DNA of 64,000 nt. Source: Roseibium sp. Sym1 (GTDB lineage: Bacteria; Pseudomonadota; Alphaproteobacteria; Rhizobiales; Stappiaceae). The translations under genes and the position numbers were made by a program. The stretch covers positions 1,240,001-1,304,000 of the forward strand of contig NZ_CP114786.1 of assembly GCF_027359675.1 (NCBI RefSeq), in the 5' to 3' direction. A model generated the notes under the pieces. The model searched no databases, was not told the DNA's origin, and saw only the letters and a program-made list of their open reading frames with translations. Positions 55,634 to 64,000 of the stretch are shown here, piece after piece. Numbering within the stretch: position 1 is the first letter of the stretch; every line of letters starts with the position of its first letter.

Positions 55634-56902
55634 CTATCCGAGTTTCACGTTATCGATGCCGACGATCTTGTCGTAGACAACGAACAGGACCATCACCGCC
55701 ACCAGGAGCAATGTCCCGAGCGCGGCCGCCAGGCCCCAGTTGAGCGACGACGAGATGTGATAGGCGATCCGGTTGGAAATGAAGATGCCCGACGTGCCGC
55801 CGACCAGTTCCGGCGTGATGTAGTAGCCGATAGACAGGATGAAGACGAGCACGGCACCGGCGCCGATTCCGGGGACGGATTGAGGGAAATAGACCCGCCA
55901 GAAGGCAATCCAGTCATTGGCGCCAAGGCTCTTGGCCGCGCGCACATAGGACGGCGAGATGGTCTTCATCACCGAGTAGAGCGGCAGGATCATGAACGGC
56001 AACAGAATATGGGTCATCGCGATGATCGTACCGGTCTGGTTGTTGATCATCACCAGCCTGCCGGCTTCACTGACGAGCCCCGTCCAGACCAGGAAATCGT
56101 TGATGACCCCCTGTTGCTGCAACAACACCTTCCAGGCGGACGTTCGCACCAGCAGCGATGTCCAGAAGGGCAGCAGCACCAGGATCATCAGGAGGTTCGA
56201 CGTGCGCAGCGGCAGGGCGGCCAGCAGGAAGGCGATCGGATAGCCCAGCAGCAAGCAGGAGACCGTGATCACGATCGACAGAAACAGGGTCCGGCCGAAC
56301 AGGAACATGTAGATCCGTTCGTCTTCCGGCTTCATCTCGATGCCGTCAGCCGTCATCTGCGCATCGAAGGAATTCAGGAAATAGCCCGGGGTGATCCGGG
56401 GAGAATAGCGCTTGAGCACCTCCCAGGTTTCGACAGTGCCCCAGTCCTTGTCGGCGCCGAGGAACTGCTCCTTGAAGGGGCCGGCCTCGTCCATGCGCTT
56501 GATGCGCCGGCCGGTCTTGCGGAACAGGCTGGAAATGCCGCTCTGTTCGTAGTTGAGCCGGGATCCCAGGCGGGTATGGGTCTTATCCTCGACCGCAATG
56601 ACCATGTCGTCATAGAGCGCGGCATAGACCGCCTCGTCAGGTACGTCGCCGGACGCCGGGTCCCATTCCTGGAGTGCGACAACCGTTTTGGGAAGCGTGT
56701 CCGCGACAATGCCGTTTTCGACCGAGCGGAACAGCATGTCCGCGATCGGGGCGACGAAGGTGATCAGCACAAAAATCAGGAGAGGCGCGATCAGCATGAG
56801 GGCGCGCAGTTTTTCCCGGCGCAGCGCCTTGGCCAGGGCAGCCTTCAGCGGCTTGCCGTCGGCCGTCGTCAATAGCTGACCGTCTTGGGTGGTGTCGCTC
56901 AT
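55634..56902 (-). CDS. ABC transporter permease, PotB type, with large insertion
   Basis: 422 aa from the ATG at 56902. The core is a normal PotB-like permease with the loop RAAKSLGANDWIAFWRVYFP. Between the first helix (LMLIAPLLIFVLITFVAPI) and the second, an extracytoplasmic insert of about 140 residues makes it much longer than PotB (about 285 aa). A perfect hairpin separates it from the binding-protein gene. Confidence 0.92.
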   Translation of the reverse strand: MSDTTQDGQLLTTADGKPLKAALAKALRREKLRALMLIAPLLIFVLITFVAPIADMLFRSVENGIVADTLPKTVVALQEWDPASGDVPDEAVYAALYDDMVIAVEDKTHTRLGSRLNYEQSGISSLFRKTGRRIKRMDEAGPFKEQFLGADKDWGTVETWEVLKRYSPRITPGYFLNSFDAQMTADGIEMKPEDERIYMFLFGRTLFLSIVITVSCLLLGYPIAFLLAALPLRTSNLLMILVLLPFWTSLLVRTSAWKVLLQQQGVINDFLVWTGLVSEAGRLVMINNQTGTIIAMTHILLPFMILPLYSVMKTISPSYVRAAKSLGANDWIAFWRVYFPQSVPGIGAGAVLVFILSIGYYITPELVGGTSGIFISNRIAYHISSSLNWGLAAALGTLLLVAVMVLFVVYDKIVGIDNVKLG

Positions 56903-56932
56903 GAAGCAGTCTTCCGCAAATCTTGGAGAGGA

Positions 56933-56959
56933 ACCGGGTGGGGTCGAGCCCCACCCGGT
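56933..56959 (-). terminator. Hairpin after the binding-protein gene
   Basis: ACCGGGTGGGG and CCCCACCCGGT form a perfect 11-bp stem with a 5-base loop between the binding-protein and permease genes. No T-run follows. Such structures often stabilise the binding-protein mRNA and lower permease expression. Confidence 0.6.
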
Positions 56960-56978
56960 CCGAAGCATGCCTTACGGC

Positions 56979-58079
56979 TTACTGTGCGAGCCACGCCTGG
57001 AACTTGGCGTCGATGTCGTCACGGTAATCCGCCCACCACTCGTAGTTATAGAGGAAGGTGTTCTTGGCATTGTTCGGGTCGGTCGGCATGTGCGGAGCCA
57101 TGTCGATGCCGAGATCCGCGTGCTGACCAACCAGCGGTGCGGAAGACTTACGGGCCGGGCCGTAGGAGATGTATTTCGCCTGATCCGCCAGACGCTGGGT
57201 GTCGGTGGCGTATTTGACGAATTTCTTCACCTCGGCGAGGCGGTCTTCCGGAAGACCGGCCGGGATGATCCAGCCGTCCAGATCGAACACCTGGGCGTCC
57301 CACAGCATCTTCACCGGCTGCTTCTGCTCTTCGATGAGAGCAAACAGGCGGCCGTTGTAGGTGGAGCCGATCACGACTTCGCTGTCAGCCAGAAGCTGCG
57401 GGGTTTCCGCACCGGCCGACCACCAGACAACGTTGTCCTTGATGGTGTCGAGCTTGGCGAATGCACGGTCCTGGCCTTCTTCGGTTTCCAGAACGTCGTA
57501 GACGTCTTCTTTCGCCACGCCGTCACACAGAAGGGCCCATTCCATGTTGTTGATCGGACGCTTTTCCAGCGAGCGCTTGCCCGGGAAGGTTTCCAGATCG
57601 AACACGTCACAGATGTCGTCGGGCTCCTTGCCGCCCCAGTCGGCAACGTCGGAACGGTAGCCGAAGGTGGTGGAGTAGACGATCTGCGGGATGAAGCACT
57701 CGGAAACGAGCAGGTCACCGAAGTCTTCGGAAGCCTTGGTGCCGTCCGGCGCGTCGGCCAGGTCGGTGTCCGGGTCGATTTCCATCGCCAGGCCTTCATC
57801 GCACAGGCGGATGGCGTCGGAAGCAACCACGTCGACGAGATCCCAGGTGATGTTGCCGGCTTCGTTCATGGCGCGCAGTTTGGCCACGGCTTCAGCGGAG
57901 GACTCGTCCCAGATCACGTTGATGTCCGAATTTTCGGCCGTGTACGGGTCCGTGTAGGCAGCCTTCTGGGACGCCTGATAGGCACCGCCCCAGGAGACGA
58001 GCGTCAGATCTGTTGCAAGGGCCGAGCTGCCGGCAAATGCCAGAGCGGTGCCTGCAAGGATTACAGTCTTGAGCTTCAT
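56979..58079 (-). CDS. ABC transporter periplasmic substrate-binding protein (PotD-like)
   Basis: 366 aa with a clear signal peptide (MKLKTVILAGTALAFAGSSALA, cleaved before TDLTLVSWGG). It is a type II binding protein of the spermidine/putrescine group; TLVSWGGAYQASQKAAY is typical of its start. ITWDLVDVVASD and WWSAGAETPQLLADSEV are further family-like segments. Four or more cysteines occur in the mature protein, unusual for the group and suggestive of disulfides. Confidence 0.92.
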   Translation of the reverse strand: MKLKTVILAGTALAFAGSSALATDLTLVSWGGAYQASQKAAYTDPYTAENSDINVIWDESSAEAVAKLRAMNEAGNITWDLVDVVASDAIRLCDEGLAMEIDPDTDLADAPDGTKASEDFGDLLVSECFIPQIVYSTTFGYRSDVADWGGKEPDDICDVFDLETFPGKRSLEKRPINNMEWALLCDGVAKEDVYDVLETEEGQDRAFAKLDTIKDNVVWWSAGAETPQLLADSEVVIGSTYNGRLFALIEEQKQPVKMLWDAQVFDLDGWIIPAGLPEDRLAEVKKFVKYATDTQRLADQAKYISYGPARKSSAPLVGQHADLGIDMAPHMPTDPNNAKNTFLYNYEWWADYRDDIDAKFQAWLAQ

Positions 58080-58132
58080 TTGAGCTAGCTCCCTCTTTTA
58101 GGATTTAACGGAGTGGTTCCGTCGTTGTCGCT

Positions 58133-58155
58133 GGCGGCCGCGAACCGGCCGCCGG
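58133..58155 (-). other. GC-rich hairpin between ATPase and binding-protein genes
   Basis: CTGGCGGCCG and CGGCCGCCGG pair with one mismatch around a short loop just after the ATPase stop. No T-run. It may be a processing or stabilising element in the operon mRNA. Confidence 0.4.
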
Positions 58156-58161
58156 GCGATT

Positions 58162-59256
58162 TCAGACAACCGCGTCGAGCGCTTTGCAGTCGTTCAGCGC
58201 CCAGCCCACACGGACTGTTTCGCCGACATCGAGCTTGCGCCTCTCTCCGCGGTTGCGAACTTTGATGATGAACTCGTCATTGCCGGCGACGTTCATGCGA
58301 ACGCGGATGTGATCGCCGAGATAGATGAGTTCCTCGATCCGGCCATTGACCAGATTGTCCATGTCATCGGTTGTGTCGAACTCCACGCGCTCCGGCCTGA
58401 GCGACAGGGTTGTCCTGTCGCCGATGGCCGACACGTTGACCTTGTCCGCCTTCAGCTTGGTGCCGTCATCGAGTTCAACGAGGCATTCGTCGCCCTGGAT
58501 GTCGATCACCTTGCCGTCCAGCTTGTTGTTTTCGCCGATAAACTGCGCGACGAAGGAGTTCTGCGGATCCTCGTAGAGGTCATCCGGGGTCGACAGCTGC
58601 TGGATGACGCCGTCGTTGAACACGGCCACCCGGTCCGACATGGTCAGGGCTTCGGTCTGGTCGTGGGTCACGTAAACGACGGTCACGCCCAGGTTCTCGT
58701 GAATGTGCTTGATCTCGTACTGCATCTGCTCGCGCAGCTGCTTGTCGAGCGCACCCAGCGGCTCGTCCATCAGAACCAGCTCGGGATCGAACACCAGGGC
58801 CCGGGCGACCGCGACACGCTGCTGCTGACCGCCGGAAAGCTGTGCCGGCCGGCGATTGCCGAAACTGCCTAGCTCGACCATTTCCAGGGCCCGCTTGACC
58901 TTGGCTTCCTGGTCCGCCTTGCCGACATTGCGGACCTGCAGCGGAAACGCGAGGTTTTCTGCGACGGTCATGTGCGGGAACAGGGCATAGTTCTGGAACA
59001 CCATGCCGATGCCGCGCTTGTGCGGCGGCACGTTGTTGATCGGACGTTCGTTGAGATAGATCTCCCCGTGCGTCGCCGGTTCGAAGCCCGCCAGCATCAT
59101 CAGGCAGGTTGTCTTGCCGGATCCGGACGGTCCGAGCATGGTCAGGAATTCGCCCGGCGGGATATCGAGGTTGAGGTTCTTTACGACCAGGGTTTCCCCG
59201 TCATAGCTCTTTTGAACGCTGTCATAGTTAACAGCAGCGCCCCGTGTATTCGCCAT
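58162..59256 (-). CDS. ABC importer ATP-binding protein (PotA-like)
   Basis: 364 aa, complete. Walker A GPSGSGKTT near residue 43, Q-loop in VFQNYALFPHM, signature LSGGQQQRVAVARAL, Walker B with D-loop VLMDEPLGALD, and a C-terminal TOBE domain (LSLRPERVEF). It is the first gene of the importer operon; the promoter must lie in 59257-59750. Confidence 0.94.
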   Translation of the reverse strand: MANTRGAAVNYDSVQKSYDGETLVVKNLNLDIPPGEFLTMLGPSGSGKTTCLMMLAGFEPATHGEIYLNERPINNVPPHKRGIGMVFQNYALFPHMTVAENLAFPLQVRNVGKADQEAKVKRALEMVELGSFGNRRPAQLSGGQQQRVAVARALVFDPELVLMDEPLGALDKQLREQMQYEIKHIHENLGVTVVYVTHDQTEALTMSDRVAVFNDGVIQQLSTPDDLYEDPQNSFVAQFIGENNKLDGKVIDIQGDECLVELDDGTKLKADKVNVSAIGDRTTLSLRPERVEFDTTDDMDNLVNGRIEELIYLGDHIRVRMNVAGNDEFIIKVRNRGERRKLDVGETVRVGWALNDCKALDAVV

Positions 59257-59750
59257 ATTGTCCCCAAGTCTGGTTCATTATTATTGAGCACTCACCTGAA
59301 TACCGCTCAGCAAGCCATGGCTTGCTGGAGCACCCGGTCAGCGCAGTTGCGCATAGAAAAACAAAATTGCTTCTCCAAGAAAAGGGGGCAATGCAAAAAA
59401 ATGTATATTTTTTAGTCAGCTACCGACTTAATATTTTGCAATGCAGAAGGGCTGAGGAATTTTTACTCAACACAGACATCCCGGGGAAAAGATTATCTTC
59501 CCCGAGGTTAAGTATTCTTCGTGCACAGTTTTGTCCGCTTTTGCGTGTGTGCAATAGAGTGTCTCAGATTTTCTGCATGCTACTGCGCAAGTGCGTCACC
59601 AATTGGTGTCCTTGCGTCATGATATGTCCGGGATTGCACCCTTGAACACAACCGTGTCTCGGCAAAACGCCCACGCAGCCGGAGCAGGACCGCAATGATC
59701 TTGTACTTCACGGGGAACCTCCGCTAAGGTCCAGCCGAACGGCAGGACGA
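59257..59750. other. AT-rich divergent intergenic region
   Basis: 494 bp with markedly lower G+C than the genes around it, between the importer operon and the HTH gene. The word GCAATGCA occurs twice (about 59389 and 59438), bracketing an A/T stretch (AAAAAAATGTATATTTTTTAG). It must hold two promoters. An open frame over 59244-59645 has no coding character. Confidence 0.5.
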
Positions 59751-60632
59751 ATGTTGAAACATCCAGATTCAGGTCAGCCCCAGTTTCTGACCACCAAGGA
59801 AGTGGCCGACCTGCTCAGGGTCAAGGAACGCAAGGTCTATGACCTGGCCGCGGCCGACGAGATCCCGCACCGGCGGATAACCGGAAAGCTGCTGTTTCCG
59901 GCACGGGAACTGCGTGCCTGGATCGAGGGCCCGAATGGCGGGACCAGCCGCGACCGGCCCAATGTGCTGGCCGGTTCCCACGACCCGCTGCTGGACTGGG
60001 CGATTCACACCTCCGGCTGCGGCCTGGCCACGCTCTGCAATGGCAGCGCGGACGGACTGGGCCAATTCGAGGCCGGAACCGCGGCCCTTGCCGGACTGCA
60101 CCTGCCCGAGGACGCCGGGTGGAACATTGCCACGGTGAGCAGCCGTGGCTTGAGCAACGCCGTCCTGATTGCCTGGGCGATCCGCAAGCGCGGCCTCCTG
60201 ATTTCGGAGGATGCGGCGGGATCGATCCGCTCGGTCGCCGATCTGAAAGGCAAACGATTTGCCATGCGGCAATCCGGTGCGGGAACAGCCCTGCTGTTCG
60301 CCAAGCTGCTCTCCGAGGCCGGCCTGTCCGAATCCGATCTCGCCTGTTCCAGAACACCCGCCCATACCGAAAATGACGCGGCCGCCGCCGTTGCCGGAGG
60401 AGAGGCCGATGCCGCGCTCGGTCTTGAAACCATGGCCAGGCCGTTCCGGCTCCGGTTCCTGCCCCTGGTCGACGAAAGGTTCGACCTGCTGGTTGACCGC
60501 AAGGCCTATTTCACCGAGCCGCTGCAGCAGCTCTTTGCATTCGCCCGGGGACCGGATTTCCGCGAACGGGCGGCGGCACTCGGCGGCTACGACCTGAGCG
60601 GCCACGGCACCGTCCGCTGGCTGTCTTCCTGA
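59751..60632 (+). CDS. Excisionase-type HTH regulator with periplasmic-binding-protein-like domain
   Basis: 293 aa. The N-terminal helix-turn-helix (FLTTKEVADLLRVKERKVYD, residues 12-31) is the MerR/excisionase 'helix_turn_helix_17' type, followed by a PBP-like domain (about 75-290; SRGLSNAVLIAWAIRKRGL, KGKRFAMRQSGAGTALLF, GGEADAALGLE). No signal peptide, so the ligand is sensed in the cytoplasm. Relatives are often tied to molybdate or tungstate uptake, but no such transporter is visible here. trmO follows after 25 bp. Confidence 0.85.
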   Translation: MLKHPDSGQPQFLTTKEVADLLRVKERKVYDLAAADEIPHRRITGKLLFPARELRAWIEGPNGGTSRDRPNVLAGSHDPLLDWAIHTSGCGLATLCNGSADGLGQFEAGTAALAGLHLPEDAGWNIATVSSRGLSNAVLIAWAIRKRGLLISEDAAGSIRSVADLKGKRFAMRQSGAGTALLFAKLLSEAGLSESDLACSRTPAHTENDAAAAVAGGEADAALGLETMARPFRLRFLPLVDERFDLLVDRKAYFTEPLQQLFAFARGPDFRERAAALGGYDLSGHGTVRWLSS

Positions 60633-60657
60633 AGGCCCTCACCCTGGAAAGAACACG

Positions 60658-61122
60658 ATGAGCGATGTCCGTCCGCATGAAGTCATGATTTCCGTTCCGG
60701 AGCCCGATGATGCGAGGCTCCATTTCATTGGCCGGATCCACACGCCCTGGACAGACCGCAAGGACTGCCCGCGCCAAGGCAAGGAAGACGGCCCGGAGTG
60801 CCGCATCGAGATCTTCGAGCCCTGGGTGGCGGCCCTGAAGGGCATCGAGGATTACGGGCGGGTCGAAGTGCTCTACTGGCTGGACAGGGCGCGCAGGGAT
60901 CTTGTGATCCAGAACCCGGGGCACAGCGACAGCATCTTCGGCACCTTCGCGCTGCGCTCGCCGGTCCGGCCCAATCCGATCGGCACGTCCCTGGTGAAGC
61001 TGGTTTCCGTCGACGGCCCGAACCTGGTCGTACGCGGTCTCGACTGCCTCGACGGCACACCGCTTGTCGACCTGAAACCGGACCGCTGCACGTTCACGCC
61101 GAAAGCCCCGCCAAAGACCTGA
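60658..61122 (+). CDS. trmO: tRNA (t6A37) N6-methyltransferase TrmO (TsaA/UPF0066 family)
   Basis: 154 aa. Family blocks are FIGRIHTPWTDRKDCPRQG, RVEVLYWLDRAR, GTFALRSPVRPNPIGTSLVK and RGLDCLDGTPLVDLKP, in the usual order of the single-domain beta-barrel methyltransferase. It methylates the threonylcarbamoyl group of tRNA A37 using SAM. This short form lacks the extra C-terminal domain of E. coli TrmO. It is in a likely two-gene unit with the HTH gene. Confidence 0.87.
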   Translation: MSDVRPHEVMISVPEPDDARLHFIGRIHTPWTDRKDCPRQGKEDGPECRIEIFEPWVAALKGIEDYGRVEVLYWLDRARRDLVIQNPGHSDSIFGTFALRSPVRPNPIGTSLVKLVSVDGPNLVVRGLDCLDGTPLVDLKPDRCTFTPKAPPKT

Positions 61123-61220
61123 AGACGCCGCTGGCGTTTTCGAACAGGTTGACAAGCACTCCTCAGAATTGACAATCCGGCCACGAAACTGCTCCTCAGA
61201 AGCGGTCCCGGGAGACCTTC

Positions 61221-63335
61221 ATGACATCAGCCCCCCTTGATGGTGCCATTGCCGTCAACGACGTCGTTTCCATCGAAATTGCCGGCAAGACCGGGCTCAT
61301 CGCCCTGGACAACCCGCCGGTCAATGCCGCTTCCCACGCGCTGCGCTCCGGTCTCTGGCAGGCGATCGAGACCTTGCAACTGCGCGCGGATGTCGAGGTG
61401 ATCGCGCTCTATGGCAAGGGCCGCACCTTCATCGCGGGCGCCGACATCCGGGAGTTCGGCAAGCCGCCGCTGGATCCCTGGCTTCCGGAACTGTGCAACT
61501 TCATCGAGGTGTCCGAAAAACCGGTCGTCTGCATTCTTCACGGCACCACCTTGGGCGGGGGTCTCGAGGTCGCCATGTCCTGTCACGCAAGGGTGGCGCT
61601 CAAGGGGACGAAGGTCGGCCTTCCGGAGGTCACGCTCGGCATTCTGCCCGGTGCCGGCGGCACGCAACGCACGCCCCGGCTTGCCGGCATTGCCTTTGCC
61701 CTGGACATGATCACGTCGGGCAAGCCCGTCACGGATGAGCAGGCCCTCGAAAAAGGGCTTGTCGACCGCATCGCGGAAGGCGACCCGCGCGAGCTTGCCC
61801 TGACCGCCGCCTCGGACGTTCTGGAGGGAAATTTGCCCAGACGCAGGACCGGCGACCTCGTCGCCGAACCGGATGCCGCCGCCATCGACGCGGCCCGTGC
61901 CAGGCTCGCCCGATCCCAGCCGCAGCTGTTTTCGCCGCACAAATGCGTCGACGCGGTCGCGGCCTGCCATCTGCCGATCAAGGACGGCATGAAGGAAGAG
62001 CGCCGTCTCTACGAGGAGTGCATGGAAAGCCCCCAGCGCGCCGGCCTGATCCACGCCTTCTTTTCCGAACGGGCGGTAACCAAGATCCCCGAAGCTTCTG
62101 CGGAGCCGCGCGAAATCAGGTCTGTGGGCGTCATCGGCGGCGGCACGATGGGCTCGGGCATTGCCACGGCGGTGCTTCTCGCGGGCCTGCCGGTGACCTT
62201 GACCGAGCGCGACCAGGCGGGCCTCGACCGGGGTACCGAGACCATTGCCGGGAACCTGGACGGCGCCGTCAAGCGCGGCAAGCTCAGCGCTGAAGGGCGC
62301 GACGAGATCCTGAACGCGAAACTGGGCACGTCCACGGATCTCGCCGACCTCGCGGATGCCGATCTGGTGATCGAGGCGGTGTTCGAGGAGATGAGCGTCA
62401 AGCGCGACATCTTCGAGACCCTCGACAAGGTCTGCAAACAGGGCGCGGTCCTGGCCTCCAACACGTCCTATCTCGACATCAACGAGATCGCCGCCACGAC
62501 GGCTCGGCCCCAGGACGTCATCGGCCTGCATTTCTTCTCGCCGGCGCATGTGATGCGGCTGCTGGAGGTGGTGGTCGCGGACAGAACCGCCCCGGAAATG
62601 GTCGCCACCGGCTTCGCACTCGCCAAGCGACTGAAAAAGATCGCCGTACGTTCCGGCGTCTGTGACGGCTTCATCGGCAACCGCGTCATGACCTTCTACA
62701 AGAAGGCCGCCGACTACATGATGATGGACGGCGCCTCTCCGGAAGAGATCGACACGGCCATGCGCGGCTTCGGCTTCGCCATGGGCCCTTACCAGGTCGC
62801 CGATCTCGCCGGTCTCGACATCAGCTGGGCCGCCAACAAGCGCCGCGCGGCAACCCGCCCGGCCGAGGAACGCTACATCCCGATCGCCGACCGGCTGTGC
62901 GAAAACGGCTGGTTCGGCCGCAAGACCGGCCAGGGCTTCTATATTTATGACGATGACGGTCCCCGGCCCAATCCGGAGGCGCTCGCGGTCATCGACACGG
63001 AACGTGAACAGGCCGGCGTGAGCCCACGCAAATTCACCGCAGAGGACATCGTCAGCCGTTTCATGACGGCGATGATTGCCGAAGGCACACGGGTGCTGGA
63101 AGAAGGCATCGCCCTCCGGCCGATCGACATCGACGCGGTGTTCCTCAACGGTTACGGCTTCCCCCGCTTCCGCGGCGGCCCCATGCACACGGCTGATGAT
63201 ATCGGTGCCGCGGAACTGGTCCGGCGGATCGAGGAATACGCCAGGGAAGACGGCTATTACTGGCAGGTGCCCGAGCTCTTGCGGAAAATGGCAGCGAGCG
63301 GAGCGACGTTTGCGGAGATGAACGCACGTGGGTGA
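61221..63335 (+). CDS. fadJ: Bifunctional enoyl-CoA hydratase / 3-hydroxyacyl-CoA dehydrogenase
   Basis: 704 aa, the FadJ/FadB-type alpha subunit of fatty-acid beta-oxidation. The crotonase half (about 10-200) has AGADIREFG, GGGLEVAMSCHAR and LPEVTLGILPGAGGTQR with both catalytic glutamates. The dehydrogenase half begins near 300 with the NAD loop VIGGGTMGSGIA, then LHFFSPAHVMRLLEVV with the catalytic His and GFIGNRVMTFY, and ends in the repeated C-terminal helical domain. No thiolase gene follows; the next gene is convergent. Confidence 0.94.
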   Translation: MTSAPLDGAIAVNDVVSIEIAGKTGLIALDNPPVNAASHALRSGLWQAIETLQLRADVEVIALYGKGRTFIAGADIREFGKPPLDPWLPELCNFIEVSEKPVVCILHGTTLGGGLEVAMSCHARVALKGTKVGLPEVTLGILPGAGGTQRTPRLAGIAFALDMITSGKPVTDEQALEKGLVDRIAEGDPRELALTAASDVLEGNLPRRRTGDLVAEPDAAAIDAARARLARSQPQLFSPHKCVDAVAACHLPIKDGMKEERRLYEECMESPQRAGLIHAFFSERAVTKIPEASAEPREIRSVGVIGGGTMGSGIATAVLLAGLPVTLTERDQAGLDRGTETIAGNLDGAVKRGKLSAEGRDEILNAKLGTSTDLADLADADLVIEAVFEEMSVKRDIFETLDKVCKQGAVLASNTSYLDINEIAATTARPQDVIGLHFFSPAHVMRLLEVVVADRTAPEMVATGFALAKRLKKIAVRSGVCDGFIGNRVMTFYKKAADYMMMDGASPEEIDTAMRGFGFAMGPYQVADLAGLDISWAANKRRAATRPAEERYIPIADRLCENGWFGRKTGQGFYIYDDDGPRPNPEALAVIDTEREQAGVSPRKFTAEDIVSRFMTAMIAEGTRVLEEGIALRPIDIDAVFLNGYGFPRFRGGPMHTADDIGAAELVRRIEEYAREDGYYWQVPELLRKMAASGATFAEMNARG

Positions 63336-63361
63336 GTGAGCGCGCGATCCATCTTCCATCT

Positions 63362-63394
63362 GTCATCCCCGCGCTATGCTCCGCCCGGGGTGAC
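63362..63394. terminator. Hairpin between convergent genes
   Basis: GTCATCCCCG (63362-63371) pairs with CGGGGTGAC (63386-63394) with one bulged base, between the fadJ and phosphotransferase 3' ends. The sequence also resembles a dispersed REP-type unit. Confidence 0.55.
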
Positions 63395-63409
63395 ACCAGT
63401 GGTTCCCGG

Positions 63410-64000
63410 CTAAACCGACTGCGCCGCCTCCAATCCGCCCGCGGCATATTCCGGAACGCTTGCGCCTAGCCTCAATCCCAGTTCCGGGTTGGAGGCATTG
63501 CCGTCGAGCGCACGTTTCTTCACTCCCTGCAGGATCGCGCCCATGCGGAAGAAGGCGAAGGCCAGGTAGAAGCCGAAATCCGGAATGCCCGAGAGCCCCA
63601 TGCGCGCGCAATAGGCATCGATGAAAGCCCGGTCTTCCGGAATGCCGAGCGCCTTGCGGTCGACGCCGGCCAGACCGCGGCCTTCGGTTCCGGGCGGCCG
63701 CTGCCACTGCATGACCAGGGCCGCGAGATCGGCAAAGGGATGGCCGATGGTGGAAAGCTCCCAATCGAGCACCGCGACACAGGCGGGGCCGTTTTCGGCA
63801 AACAGCATGTTGTCGATGCGGTAGTCGCCGTGGACCAGCGTGCGCCGGCCGTCATCGTCCGGAACATTCCGGTCGAGCCAGTCGATCAGATCGTCCATCG
63901 CGGAGATTGTCCCGGTTTCGCTTGCCCGGTACTGCTTGGTCCAGCGGTCGATCTGGCGGCGGTAGTAGTTTCCGGACGGCCCGAAATCGGAAAGGCCGCG
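63410..64000 (-). CDS. Phosphotransferase (APH family), 5' end outside window
   Basis: The frame is open to the window edge (RGLSDFGPSGNYYRRQIDRW upstream of the first internal Met), so about 196 C-terminal residues are seen. The kinase-like catalytic motif HGDYRIDNML and the following DWELSTIGHPFADLA are intact. This is the group typically found beside acyl-CoA dehydrogenases ('ACAD10-like' kinases), which fits its place next to the fatty-acid oxidation gene. Confidence 0.88.
   Translation of the reverse strand, partial: RGLSDFGPSGNYYRRQIDRWTKQYRASETGTISAMDDLIDWLDRNVPDDDGRRTLVHGDYRIDNMLFAENGPACVAVLDWELSTIGHPFADLAALVMQWQRPPGTEGRGLAGVDRKALGIPEDRAFIDAYCARMGLSGIPDFGFYLAFAFFRMGAILQGVKKRALDGNASNPELGLRLGASVPEYAAGGLEAAQSV

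Noticed and set aside
59244..59645. 133-aa open frame in the AT-rich gap before the HTH gene
   Set aside because: No ribosome site, amino-acid composition unlike a protein, and it runs through the promoter region of the importer operon.
59751..60632. Prophage excisionase
   Set aside because: The HTH is excisionase-like, but it is fused to a binding-protein-like domain and no integrase, attachment repeats or phage genes are nearby.

Overview
The window is a high-GC, densely coded bacterial chromosome segment. Gene content suggests a marine or host-associated alphaproteobacterium. The mix of TctABC and Pot-type transporters, creatinase, a phosphorylation-controlled type VI secretion system (T6SS) and REP/MITE-like repeats would fit a Stappiaceae (Roseibium/Labrenzia-like) genome. 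This taxonomic placement is inference; no rRNA or tRNA is present to test it.

Region 1 (1-6416, + strand) is a tightly overlapping operon: an ABC importer (ATPase cut by the window edge, two permeases), a maleate-isomerase-like Asp/Glu racemase, a PuuE-like deacetylase/allantoinase, a dihydropyrimidinase/hydantoinase and a hydantoin-racemase-like protein. It looks like uptake and ring opening of a cyclic ureide. Two unrecognised convergent genes follow (6500-7688).

Region 2 (7778-15376) is a concentration of partner-switching signalling genes: two SpoIIE-type phosphatases (one a membrane sensor with HAMP), three ATP-binding switch-kinase-like proteins, two STAS proteins, and a STAS-like domain fused to a methyltransferase. 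It lies directly upstream of the T6SS.

Region 3 (15584-45019) is a complete T6SS: tssA-B-C-E-F-G-tagH-tssJ-K-L-M-tagF, then a PP2C phosphatase and Ser/Thr kinase pair (threonine phosphorylation pathway). A minus-strand group follows (a TssB-TssC-like fusion protein, a small unknown protein, a short VgrG), then hcp, tssH/clpV, a sigma-54 activator and a second Ser/Thr kinase. The hcp upstream region has a near-consensus -24/-12 sigma-54 promoter, a perfect CRP-type palindrome and further inverted repeats. A ParA/MinD-like ATPase, a coiled-coil protein and an SH3 membrane protein (45483-47194) follow, separated from the T6SS by a 267-bp terminal-inverted-repeat element nested between inverted REP-like units.

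Region 4 (47632-53099) holds a fragment of a second creatinase gene, TctABC tricarboxylate-type transport genes, a 5-dehydro-4-deoxyglucarate dehydratase and a divergent GntR/FadR regulator with repeated palindromic operator candidates: a sugar-acid catabolic module.

Region 5 (53330-59256) is an intact creatinase with an upstream Pot-type ABC importer (ATPase, binding protein, two permeases), probably creatine or guanidino-compound uptake and hydrolysis. Region 6 (59751-64000) has an excisionase-type HTH protein with a binding-protein-like domain, TrmO, a bifunctional FadJ/FadB-type fatty-acid oxidation enzyme, and a phosphotransferase cut by the window end.

The strongest candidates for something under-described are the TssB-TssC-like fusion protein at 34059-35804, the stacked partner-switching locus beside the T6SS, and the ParA-like trio behind it.
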